Part shown: positions 18,983-24,965 of the stretch, piece after piece
Numbering within the stretch: the first letter of the stretch is position 1
Layout of the letters: each line of letters begins with the position of its first letter
IMG/VR virus record: IMGVR_UViG_3300011114_000344
Span: 1-24,965 of that record
Direction: 5' to 3' (one strand)
Length of the DNA: 24,965 nt
Source of the DNA: a virus
Notes under the pieces: model-generated
Told to the model about the DNA's origin: nothing
Database searches by the model: none
What the model saw: only the letters and a program-made list of their open reading frames with translations
Made by a program: the position numbers and the translations under genes

Positions 18983-19152
18983 CTGAATACTTTCACCCCG
19001 CCTTCCCGAGGCTGTACCGCATTGGTGGTGAGTACTTGCCGGGACTAGCTAACCTATTCGGGGCGCATGAGTGCCATGAGGGTAAGGCGCATGACATTGA
19101 AGATGGCAAGTGCACCAAGTGCGGTGTACATGTAAAGGAGAAGAACACATGA
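18979..19152 (+). CDS. Small Cys-containing protein (57 aa)
   Basis: The frame starts at GTG (18979-18981), overlapping the previous stop as GTGA, with AAGGAG upstream. It encodes VTEYFHPAFPRLYRIGGEYL and continues to CHEGKAHDIEDGKCTKCGVH then VKEKNT. The His and Cys positions (AHECHEGKAH, CTKCGVH) look like a small zinc-binding knuckle (C-x2-C). No start codon better fits. The last 18 bases are identical to those of the next gene's end. The function is unknown. Confidence 0.55.
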   Translation: MTEYFHPAFPRLYRIGGEYLPGLANLFGAHECHEGKAHDIEDGKCTKCGVHVKEKNT

Positions 19153-19475
19153 TTAAGCGAGTGTTTGACGACAACGATCTGGCAACGTACTACTGCACCC
19201 TGTGCAACAGGCCGTTTAAACCATTGCAAGAAGCTAATGAACATGCAAGGTTCTGCAGTCAAGCTGTGCCAACGCAACCTGTATTTCGATCCTACACAAC
19301 AGCGGCAACCTTTGAGCTAGAAGATGATGACATCCAAGACTACAAAAAGCCGTGGGCAGGGCTGACGGATGAGGATTTAAAACTATTATCTGCTGAATGG
19401 CGAATTGTTTATGGCGCATGGGTGGATGACTTTGCGCGAGATATTGAAGCCAAACTCAAGGAGAAGAACACATGA
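19149..19475 (+). CDS. Zinc-finger-like small protein (108 aa)
   Basis: The start is ATG 19149, overlapping the previous TGA (ATGA) behind AAGGAG, rather than a longer in-frame extension to the left. Residues about 12-38 read YYCTLCNRPFKPLQEANEHA RFC, a C-x2-C plus H-x3-C arrangement like a C2HC finger. The second half contains an acidic stretch and WVDDFARDIEAKL; a similar DDFARD block occurs in the 58-aa gene at 20059, so the two may share a module. The end is the 25-bp repeat copy 2. A nucleic-acid or protein-binding role is inference. Confidence 0.65.
   Translation: MIKRVFDDNDLATYYCTLCNRPFKPLQEANEHARFCSQAVPTQPVFRSYTTAATFELEDDDIQDYKKPWAGLTDEDLKLLSAEWRIVYGAWVDDFARDIEAKLKEKNT
19446..19470 (+). 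repeat. 25-bp direct repeat at a gene junction, copy 2
   Basis: The sequence is identical to 18954-18978 but here is read in another frame (EAKLKEKN). An 18-bp sub-part with the following CACATGA also recurs at 19135-19152. All three copies place AAGGAG and a stop/start overlap for the following gene. Confidence 0.95.
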
Positions 19476-19825
19476 CAGGCTTTAACTCAAAACGCGAAGC
19501 ATCTCATCAAAAATTAAATTACGAAGTTGTTGGTGATGAGGTAGTCAAGGTTGGTAATTTAGATGAGCCTATATTTAAATATAGAGAAGATACCTATAAA
19601 GTCCCTAGATGTTTTAATTCTGTTGTTCAATGGAGAGATTGGCAAAAAGCAGCTAGGGCTTCAAATCCCGGTAGTAGCGGTTACTGCACAGACTGCACGT
19701 TTAAATACAAAAACCAAATGGTAAAAGAAAACCGTTGCAACTTTCCAACAGTTAAGTTTAAACTTACTGAAGATGGAGGCGTTGAAGGAGTTAGAGAAAA
19801 ACTATGGTTTGAAAAAAACACATGA
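19472..19825 (+). CDS. AT-rich unknown protein with Cys motif (117 aa)
   Basis: The 117-aa protein begins MTGFNSKREASHQKLNYEVV and has strands (VGDEVVKVGNLDEPIFKYRE) and a Cys cluster CTDCTFKYKNQMVKENRC, reminiscent of a small zinc site. Its codons are visibly AT-richer than its neighbours (AAA, TTT, GAT, ATT, AGA frequent), suggesting recent acquisition. It starts 4 nt inside the previous gene and ends with ATGA coupling to the next. No named family is recognised. Confidence 0.7.
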   Translation: MTGFNSKREASHQKLNYEVVGDEVVKVGNLDEPIFKYREDTYKVPRCFNSVVQWRDWQKAARASNPGSSGYCTDCTFKYKNQMVKENRCNFPTVKFKLTEDGGVEGVREKLWFEKNT

Positions 19826-20037
19826 GATGCCCCATATGTAATGCACCAACTGATGTAGAAGACTCACGACAAAGAAAGGAAACCAACAGTGTTATCAGAA
19901 AACGCAAGTGCTTCAACAACCACATCTTCAAGACGGAAGAAAAAATCCAAGGAGATAAACTTCTACGACCCGTTCAAGCGGGTAGACCCCAAGCTGCTGG
20001 AGCAGATGTACCGATTAGCGCAGAAGGAAAAACTTAA
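19822..20037 (+). CDS. NrdR-type zinc-ribbon small protein
   Basis: The first 45 residues, MRCPICNAPTDVEDSRQRKE then TNSVIRKRKCFNNHIFKTEE, match the zinc-ribbon start of NrdR (CP.C...T.V.DSR, R.R..C...) with ligands C3, C6, C30 and probably H34 in place of the usual Cys. NrdR represses ribonucleotide reductase genes, but this protein lacks the ATP-cone domain (71 aa against about 150), so only DNA-binding or a zinc-ribbon role is plausible. The last 25 residues (Pro/Gly/Ala-rich) are coded over a different, better-looking frame and may be non-functional. Confidence 0.6.
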   Translation: MRCPICNAPTDVEDSRQRKETNSVIRKRKCFNNHIFKTEEKIQGDKLLRPVQAGRPQAAGADVPISAEGKT

Positions 20038-20062
20038 ACAATTACCAGACGCATTACTATGA
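19889..20062 (+). CDS. Overlapping small protein (57 aa)
   Basis: In the +1 frame relative to the NrdR-like gene, GTG at 19889 follows AAAGGAAACC by a normal spacing and encodes 57 residues ending EINFYDPFKRVDPKLLEQMY then RLAQKEKLKQLPDALL before TGA. The Lys-rich Ser/Thr start is followed by a compact helical end with balanced charge. Its stop overlaps the next ATG (ATGA), which the NrdR-like frame does not do. On these grounds it is probably real; the 149-nt overlap is unusual. Confidence 0.5.
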   Translation: MLSENASASTTTSSRRKKKSKEINFYDPFKRVDPKLLEQMYRLAQKEKLKQLPDALL

Positions 20063-20235
20063 ACGGCATACCCACATTCAGTGCTTGGGACAGGGCAACG
20101 CTCGACGATTTTGCGCGGGATGTTTACATCAAGCTGCTACAGCAGCAAGAAACGATTGAGCAGTTGACGCTGGATAAGAAAACCATCTTTGAAGCGTACC
20201 GCATGTTAATAAAAGGGACTTCACATGACGCCTGA
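20059..20235 (+). CDS. Small helical protein (58 aa)
   Basis: ATG 20059 overlaps the stop of the 57-aa frame. The product begins MNGIPTFSAWDRATLDDFAR and continues with helices (DVYIKLLQQQETIEQLTLDK), ending in MLIKGTSHDA. The DDFARD block is shared with the gene at 19149. It overlaps the nuclease start by 11 nt; the ribosome site for the nuclease (AAAAGGG) lies in its last codons. No known function. Confidence 0.6.
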   Translation: MNGIPTFSAWDRATLDDFARDVYIKLLQQQETIEQLTLDKKTIFEAYRMLIKGTSHDA

Positions 20236-20533
20236 AGCAAGAGTTAAAAACGGAATCAAGAAGCTGTTGGACGCCCATGAGGTGTACTACTTCATGCCAG
20301 CAGCCAACGGATACGGACGCGCAGGGATACCCGACATCGTGTGCTGCATCAACGGGTGCTTCCTTGCGATTGAGTGCAAGGCGGGTAAGGGAAAAACAAC
20401 AGCCCTGCAAGACAGGGAGTTGGTAGCCATCCACAAGGCAGGAGGTAGCGCTGTGGTTATCAACGAGACTTCCCTGCACACATTGCAGGGAATCATTACA
20501 AACATCAAACAAAGGACAACTACATGGACTTAG
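20225..20533 (+). CDS. VRR-NUC domain nuclease
   Basis: The 102-aa protein is a stand-alone VRR-NUC (PD-(D/E)XK superfamily) domain: GRAGIPDIV (P36, D37), FLAIECKAG (E50, K52), GKTTALQDRE (Q62) and a C-terminal GGSAVVIN strand give all expected active-site positions in the right order. Such phage proteins are structure-selective DNA nucleases near replication genes; VRR-NUC is also the catalytic part of FAN1. The ATG has AAAGGG upstream. It is followed by a 95-aa gene (10-nt overlap) and then DNA polymerase, suggesting a role in replication or recombination intermediates. Confidence 0.9.
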   Translation: MTPEARVKNGIKKLLDAHEVYYFMPAANGYGRAGIPDIVCCINGCFLAIECKAGKGKTTALQDRELVAIHKAGGSAVVINETSLHTLQGIITNIKQRTTTWT

Positions 20534-20811
20534 AAACTGAACGCATGCACGCCATGCAGAATGAGATGAACGAGCGTATTGAAACGCTGTCAACGGAGGA
20601 GAAAGCACATCTGGCAGAACTCATACTTGTGCTAACCCGATGCTACGGCACTGAAGCAAACTGCGCCGTGGTGCTGTCCTACAGCAACGGCAAACTTTCA
20701 ATCATGTCAATGAACAATACAGAGCTAGAAGCGCATACGCTTTGCAAAGATGCAGCAAGCATATTGGCCGACAGCTTGGGCAGCAACAACCAACCGAAGG
20801 ATATACATTGA
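20524..20811 (+). CDS. Unknown helical protein (95 aa)
   Basis: The protein starts MDLETERMHAMQNEMNERIE and its first half is a charged helix (TLSTEEKAHLAELILVLTRC), followed by a short strand-rich part with VLSYSNGKLSIMSMNN. No family is recognised. It overlaps the nuclease by 10 nt and ends in TTGA with the polymerase start, so it is expressed with replication genes and may assist them. Confidence 0.65.
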   Translation: MDLETERMHAMQNEMNERIETLSTEEKAHLAELILVLTRCYGTEANCAVVLSYSNGKLSIMSMNNTELEAHTLCKDAASILADSLGSNNQPKDIH

Positions 20812-22775
20812 GCCAACCATACGACACCATCCTGACCATCGACTTTGAAACCCGATGGGACAAGGCCGACTACACCCTATCCAAGATGACCACCGAGGAG
20901 TACATACGTGATACTAAATTCCTTGCATTCGGAGCATGCATACATGAGTATGGAAGTGACGGAGTTATTCAATGGTATGGAAGAGACGAGCTTCATCGAA
21001 TCCTATCAACATATGACTGGACGCGAACAGCAGTCCTTGCTCATAACGCTCAATTCGATATTGCCATACTCGAATGGGTATACGGAGTGCACCCCTGTTT
21101 CATCTTCGACACCCTGTCAATGGCGCGAGCTTTACGGGGCGTGGAGGTTGGCAATTCCCTCGCCAAGCTCGCAAGCGATTTTGGCCTTCCCCCCAAAGGG
21201 ACAGCCGTATATTCTACGGATGGACTGGCCGTCCTTGAGCCTGAGACAGAAAGAGAACTTGCTGAGTATTGTAAGCACGACGTATATCTCTGCGAACAAA
21301 TATTCAAAAGACTCGCGGAGGGCTACCCTGCAAAGGAACTACGACTCATCGACATGACGCTGAAGATGTTCACTGACCCCACGCTGGTGCTTGACCCGGA
21401 CATGCTGGCCGATGCACTGCTGGATGAGAAGGAGCAGCGGGAGGCACTGCTGTTGCGGCTCAAGATTACCGAGTCTCAGTTGGCATCCAACCCGCAGTTC
21501 GCCCTCATACTGAACGAACTCGGTGTGCCCACGCCATACAAGACGAGCAAGACCACAGGTGAGCAGACCTTGGCGCTGGCTAAGACAGACGCGCTGTTCC
21601 AAGCCATGCTCAACGGAGACAACGAAGAGGTGGCGCTGCTGTGTGAGGCTAGGCTGAAGGTGAAGTCCACATCCGAGCGCACACGGGCACAACGCTTCCT
21701 TGAGATCAGCACACGGGGCACATTGCCTGTGCCGCTGTCCTACTACGGAGCCTCAACGGGACGCTGGACAGCCGCAAGGGGGAGCGCCATCAACATGCAG
21801 AACCTCAAGCGGGGGAGCTTCCTACGCAAAGCCATCATGGCCCCGGAGGGACACCAGTTGGTGGTGGGTGACCTGTCTCAGATTGAGCCCCGGGTGCTGG
21901 CATGGCTGGCTGACTACGATGATCTGCTGCACATCTTCAACGCCGGGGGTGACCCGTATGCTGCCTTCGGTGCACAGATGTTCAACATCCCCGGCTTGAC
22001 CAAAGAGAGCCACCCTGACTTGAGGCAGTCAGCCAAGTCAGCGCTGTTGGGTGCAGGGTATGGGTTGGGTTGGGCCAGCTTTGCTGCACAACTGCTGGTT
22101 GGGTTCCTTGGCGCACCACCTGTGCGCTACACCAAAGAGTTTGCCAAACAGTTGGGGGTGACAAGGGAGTCCGTAACTACGTTTGTTGAGTGGGATGACA
22201 ACGTGGAGAGAATGAGAGCAGTACCGCACACCTGTACCGAGCCAGAGTTGTTGATCCACTGCGTAGCAGCCAAAGCAATCATTGATAACTACCGCAAGAC
22301 CGCTGCGCCGGTTGTGAAATTCTGGAACATGTGCGGGGAACTGATACACCGAAGCCTGTACAGCGGCAAGGAGTACACGCACAAGTGCCTGACCTTTAGC
22401 AAGGGACAGATAAAACTGCCCAGTGGGATGTGCTTGCTGTACCCCAACTTGCGGCGGGGGAAAGACGAGGAAGGAAAGTTGCAGTGGACGTACGGTCTAG
22501 ATGCGAGTAAGATATACGCTGGCAAGATTACGAACAACGTCACGCAAGGCGTAGCAAGATGCGTGATGACAGACGGGATGCTCCGCGTAGCAAAGAGATA
22601 CCCCGTCAAAGGCACAGTACACGACGAGTTGATCGCCGTTGTACCGGATGCGGAGGTTGAAGAAGCTAAGACTTGGGTCTTGGAGCAAATGACTATGGAG
22701 CCACGGTATCTGCCGGGGATTCCATTGAACGCTGACGGCGGCGCACACCGTAGGTATGGACTAGCCAAAGGGTAA
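20808..22775 (+). CDS. polA: Family A DNA polymerase with 3'-5' exonuclease
   Basis: A TTG start at 20808 is chosen: AAGGA lies 7 nt upstream and the codon overlaps the preceding stop (TTGA), whereas the longer frame would begin inside the previous gene. The 655-aa protein has exonuclease motifs D12/E14 (TIDFETR), N80-F83-D84 (HNAQFD) and Y154-x3-D158 (YCKHD). Polymerase motifs are A (VVGDLSQIEPRV, D355, E360), B (RQSAKSALLGAGYG, R406, K410, Y418) and C (HDE, 605-607). The N-terminal 5'-3' exonuclease of bacterial Pol I is absent, as in phage replicative enzymes. Leu414 occupies the position of E. coli Phe762. It is probably the phage's own replicative polymerase. Confidence 0.95.
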   Translation: MSQPYDTILTIDFETRWDKADYTLSKMTTEEYIRDTKFLAFGACIHEYGSDGVIQWYGRDELHRILSTYDWTRTAVLAHNAQFDIAILEWVYGVHPCFIFDTLSMARALRGVEVGNSLAKLASDFGLPPKGTAVYSTDGLAVLEPETERELAEYCKHDVYLCEQIFKRLAEGYPAKELRLIDMTLKMFTDPTLVLDPDMLADALLDEKEQREALLLRLKITESQLASNPQFALILNELGVPTPYKTSKTTGEQTLALAKTDALFQAMLNGDNEEVALLCEARLKVKSTSERTRAQRFLEISTRGTLPVPLSYYGASTGRWTAARGSAINMQNLKRGSFLRKAIMAPEGHQLVVGDLSQIEPRVLAWLADYDDLLHIFNAGGDPYAAFGAQMFNIPGLTKESHPDLRQSAKSALLGAGYGLGWASFAAQLLVGFLGAPPVRYTKEFAKQLGVTRESVTTFVEWDDNVERMRAVPHTCTEPELLIHCVAAKAIIDNYRKTAAPVVKFWNMCGELIHRSLYSGKEYTHKCLTFSKGQIKLPSGMCLLYPNLRRGKDEEGKLQWTYGLDASKIYAGKITNNVTQGVARCVMTDGMLRVAKRYPVKGTVHDELIAVVPDAEVEEAKTWVLEQMTMEPRYLPGIPLNADGGAHRRYGLAKG

Positions 22776-22780
22776 TCACA

Positions 22781-23083
22781 TTGAAGATACCAAATAAAAT
22801 CAAGATAGGCCGACGATGGTACACCATCGAAGTAGTCGAGCAGATGCCAAAAGTAGGGCACATGGGGGACATCGACTATCCCCCAAGCCAGCACATCCGT
22901 GTCGGCTTGCGTAGCAGCAGGACAGGCAAGAGTTTCAAGCAAGAAGAAGTTGCTGACACGTTCTGGCACGAAGTGGTGCACGCCATACTGCATGACATGG
23001 ACAGCAGGCTGTACCGCAACGAGACGTTCGTCAGTGCGTTTGCCGCCCGTCTAACCAAAGCAATCAACTCAGCGAGGTTCTAA
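22781..23083 (+). CDS. Zinc metallopeptidase-like protein
   Basis: A TTG start at 22781 is supported by AAAGGG upstream and by the lack of any nearby ATG in frame. The 100-aa protein begins MKIPNKIKIGRRWYTIEVVE (initiator read as Met) and contains FWHEVVHAILHDM with HEVVH at 63-67, the HExxH zinc motif of gluzincins; the third ligand is not obvious, but a downstream Glu or His could serve. It resembles short ImmA/SprT-like zincins found in phages. Possible roles include cleavage of repressor or DNA-bound proteins, but the substrate is unknown. It is immediately upstream of the RecB-like nuclease. Confidence 0.75.
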   Translation: MKIPNKIKIGRRWYTIEVVEQMPKVGHMGDIDYPPSQHIRVGLRSSRTGKSFKQEEVADTFWHEVVHAILHDMDSRLYRNETFVSAFAARLTKAINSARF

Positions 23084-23749
23084 ATGACCAAGGTAGTATG
23101 GAGCCACTCATCCCTCAAAGACTTTGAGGGGTGTGCCCGTAGGTATCACGAAATCAAAGTACTTAAAAACTACAAGTTTCAAGATACAGACGCAACGCGA
23201 TACGGCACGGACTTGCACAAAGCGGCAGAAGACTACCTTGCTGATGGGGTGGTGCTGCCATCCCGGTTTACCTTTGTCAAGGACGTTCTGGATGTGCTCG
23301 ACAAGAAGCCCGGGCGCAAGCTGACAGAGCACAAGATGGCGCTGACAGAGAAGCTGCGCCCCTGTGCGTGGGATGCGCCAGATGTGTGGGTGCGCGGCAT
23401 AGCTGACCTGCTCATCATTGACGATGAGAACCTAACGGCGTGGGTGGTGGACTACAAGACGGGCAACAACAGATACCCTGACAGAGAGCAGCTTGTGCTG
23501 ATGTCACTGCTGGTGTTTGCCCACTTCCCCCACATCAGGCAGGTGAAGTCAGCGTTGCTGTTCGTTGTTAAGAACGACATGGTTAAGCACAACATGTCTG
23601 TCGATGAAGCCAAAGACGAGTGGCAGCGCTATCGTGAGCGTTCAGCACGCATTTCCGCATGCATTGACAGTGGTGTGTGGAACCCCAAACAAACGCCACT
23701 ATGCGGGTGGTGTGCAGTGAAGAGTTGTGAATTTAACCCCAAGCACTAG
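23084..23749 (+). CDS. RecB/Cas4-like PD-(D/E)XK nuclease with Fe-S cysteines
   Basis: This 221-aa protein has the PDDEXK_1 pattern: WSHSSLKDFEGCARRYHEIK (C17), a His in YGTDLHKAA (H45), GIADLLIIDD (D108), VVDYKTG (D123, K125) and Q136 in REQLV. Its end LCGWCAVKSCEF (C207, C210, C215) together with C17 gives the one-plus-three Cys pattern that holds a 4Fe-4S cluster in Cas4 and AddB nucleases. It probably degrades or resects DNA during phage replication or recombination. ATG follows the previous stop directly, and the HNH gene follows. No CRISPR repeats are present. Confidence 0.85.
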   Translation: MTKVVWSHSSLKDFEGCARRYHEIKVLKNYKFQDTDATRYGTDLHKAAEDYLADGVVLPSRFTFVKDVLDVLDKKPGRKLTEHKMALTEKLRPCAWDAPDVWVRGIADLLIIDDENLTAWVVDYKTGNNRYPDREQLVLMSLLVFAHFPHIRQVKSALLFVVKNDMVKHNMSVDEAKDEWQRYRERSARISACIDSGVWNPKQTPLCGWCAVKSCEFNPKH

Positions 23750-23758
23750 GAGAAAGTT

Positions 23759-23995
23759 ATGACCCAAGTCAACGGCAAGCGTGACTACAAACACGCATAT
23801 GTTTTGCAAAAGAAAAGCGGAGAGACAAAAGACTTTCTTGAACGACAGAAGGCCCGGCAAGCCTACGATGCCAAGGGCATTGATCGAACTGGGAAAGACA
23901 TCGACCACATCACACCGATACGCAAGGGAGGCAAGTCAACACCGGGCAACACCCGACTGCGTAGCCCCAAAGCAAATCAGAGCGACAACAAATAA
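23759..23995 (+). CDS. Small HNH endonuclease-like protein
   Basis: The 78-aa protein has a basic N-terminus and an HNH core: DIDHITPIRKGGKSTPGNTR (D49, H50 and N64) and KANQSDNK (N73). The Cys pairs seen in longer HNH proteins are absent. It is short for a complete homing enzyme and unlike the HNH gene at 1323-1916. AGGAGAAA precedes the ATG. In the replication module it could cut DNA with a partner protein. Confidence 0.8.
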   Translation: MTQVNGKRDYKHAYVLQKKSGETKDFLERQKARQAYDAKGIDRTGKDIDHITPIRKGGKSTPGNTRLRSPKANQSDNK

Positions 23996-24007
23996 CACGG
24001 AGAAGCA

Positions 24008-24965
24008 ATGGAAATCATAGAAAACAAGGCGCTGCTACTACGAACTCGTGACCCCGGTAAATACGGCATCATCCCCAAGAGTCGGGTTGTTGAGCAGCAC
24101 GAAGATGGGTCGGCATCTGTAGCAGTTTACTGGGGTCTAGAAGAAGCAAAGGTGCTTAGAAACTTAGGCGTCAAAGATGTACCCTCGCCCATAACCAAGC
24201 GCTATCACTGGCCCGGACGTTACATACCGATGGCGCACCAGATTGAGACAGCGGGGTTCCTAACCATGAACCGCAAGGCGTTTTGTTTCAGTGAGCCGGG
24301 TACAGGCAAGACCCTGAGTGCACTGTGGGCCGCAGACTATTTGATGTCACAGGGTGTGGTGCGAAGGTGTCTGATACTGTGCCCCCTGTCCATCATGCAC
24401 AGCGCGTGGTTGTCAGACATGACTAGCAGCATCATCCATCGTTCTGCCATAGTCGCCCACCATGCTCAAGCTAGTCGGCGCATTGAGATGGTGCAGCAGA
24501 ACTACGAGTTCGTCATTACCAACTACGATGGGTTGAACCTGATTGCGGACGAAGTGCGTAACGATGGGCGGTTCGACTTGGTGATTGCGGATGAGGCCAA
24601 CGCCTACAAGATGCCCACCACCAAAAGGTGGAAGTCGTTGCAGAAAGTTGTCACACCTGACACGTACCTGTGGATGATGACGGGCACACCCGCTGCACAG
24701 TCTCCCGTGGATGCGTATGGGCTTGCCAAGTTCGTTAACCCCAACGGTGTGCCGAAGTTCTACACAGCATGGCGGGATCAGGTGATGAACAAAATCACGA
24801 TGTTCAAATGGGCTCCCAAAGCCGATGCGCCTGAGACAGTGTTTGCTGCGCTGCAACCGGCGATACGCTTCACCAAAGCACAGTGCCTTGACCTACCGCC
24901 TGTCATCACAATGGTGCGCGAAGTACCGCTGACCCCACAGCAAAACAAGTACTACGTGATGCTCA
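24008..24965 (+). CDS. SNF2-type DEAD/DEAH helicase, partial at right edge
   Basis: The visible 319 residues start MEIIENKALLLRTRDPGKYG and cover the first RecA-like domain of an SF2 (SNF2-like) helicase: YIPMAHQIETAGFL ahead of motif I SEPGTGKT (G98-T102), CPLSIMHSAWLSD for Ia, motif II IADEAN (D195, E196; Asn replaces the last His/Asp), and motif III MTGTP (224-228). The second domain lies off the window. ATP-dependent remodelling or unwinding of DNA in replication or recombination is expected. GGAGAAG precedes the ATG. Confidence 0.88.
   Translation, partial: MEIIENKALLLRTRDPGKYGIIPKSRVVEQHEDGSASVAVYWGLEEAKVLRNLGVKDVPSPITKRYHWPGRYIPMAHQIETAGFLTMNRKAFCFSEPGTGKTLSALWAADYLMSQGVVRRCLILCPLSIMHSAWLSDMTSSIIHRSAIVAHHAQASRRIEMVQQNYEFVITNYDGLNLIADEVRNDGRFDLVIADEANAYKMPTTKRWKSLQKVVTPDTYLWMMTGTPAAQSPVDAYGLAKFVNPNGVPKFYTAWRDQVMNKITMFKWAPKADAPETVFAALQPAIRFTKAQCLDLPPVITMVREVPLTPQQNKYYVML

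Noticed and set aside
19889-20037. Programmed -1 frameshift joining the NrdR-like and 57-aa frames
   Set aside because: The second frame is +1, not -1, relative to the first, and there is no typical slippery heptamer with a downstream structure.
20225-23995. CRISPR-Cas system suggested by a Cas4-like nuclease
   Set aside because: No repeat-spacer array, Cas1 or Cas2 is present; the neighbours are phage replication genes.
1-24965. tRNA or rRNA genes, integrase or attachment site
   Set aside because: I saw no cloverleaf-like sequence, ribosomal sequence, recombinase motif or duplicated core site; small tRNAs could still be missed without a scan.

Overview
The window is part of a tailed double-stranded DNA bacteriophage genome (Caudoviricetes) or a close relative such as a prophage fragment. 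The evidence is a packaging and head module (small and large terminase, portal, scaffold, major capsid protein), a phage-type family A DNA polymerase with accompanying nucleases and helicase, dense packing, many 4-14 nt gene overlaps and very few gaps. Host signals are bacterial: Shine-Dalgarno sites of the AGGAG type, sigma70-like promoters and rho-independent terminators. A proteobacterial host, perhaps a freshwater betaproteobacterium, is my guess from overall style; nothing here proves it. No integrase, tail, lysis or tRNA gene is visible.

Layout. Positions 1-10215 are all on the minus strand and read right to left: small terminase, large terminase, portal (with a long Gln-rich C-terminus), a 64-aa protein, a GroES-like co-chaperonin, a scaffold-like protein, a 149-aa protein, a 201-aa probable virion protein and the major capsid protein. 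A strong minus-strand terminator follows the capsid gene. A free-standing HNH endonuclease gene comes next, and a good promoter overlapping its 3' end restarts transcription into four small virion-type genes, the last cut by the window edge.

Positions 10216-10685 are a divergent, gene-free control region. It carries a rightward terminator, a 16-bp palindrome, a G-run tract, two DnaA-box-like repeats, a direct repeat and an extended -10 promoter. Everything to the right is on the plus strand.

Positions 10686-15763 hold an accessory early block. Five small or mid-size unknown genes are each preceded by a copy of the palindrome GGGAGAACNGTTCTCCC. They are followed by an amidoligase and a class II glutamine amidotransferase, a possible peptide or metabolite amidation pair. 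A gene-free, AT-rich stretch bounded by imperfect inverted repeats lies at 11661-12067.

Positions 15800-17315 hold a promoter with an overlapping inverted repeat, a winged-helix-like protein and a DUF932-family protein. Positions 17353-20811 are a train of very small overlapping genes, including several under 60 aa, two with zinc-binding cysteine patterns and one VRR-NUC nuclease. The 25-bp repeat at two gene junctions there is read in different frames. Positions 20808-24965 are the replication module: DNA polymerase A, a zinc metallopeptidase-like protein, a RecB/Cas4-like nuclease with four candidate Fe-S cysteines, a small HNH protein and an SNF2-type helicase running off the right edge.

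The best candidates for something undescribed are the five-copy palindrome regulon linked to the amidoligase/amidotransferase pair, and the frame-independent junction repeat in the small-gene train.
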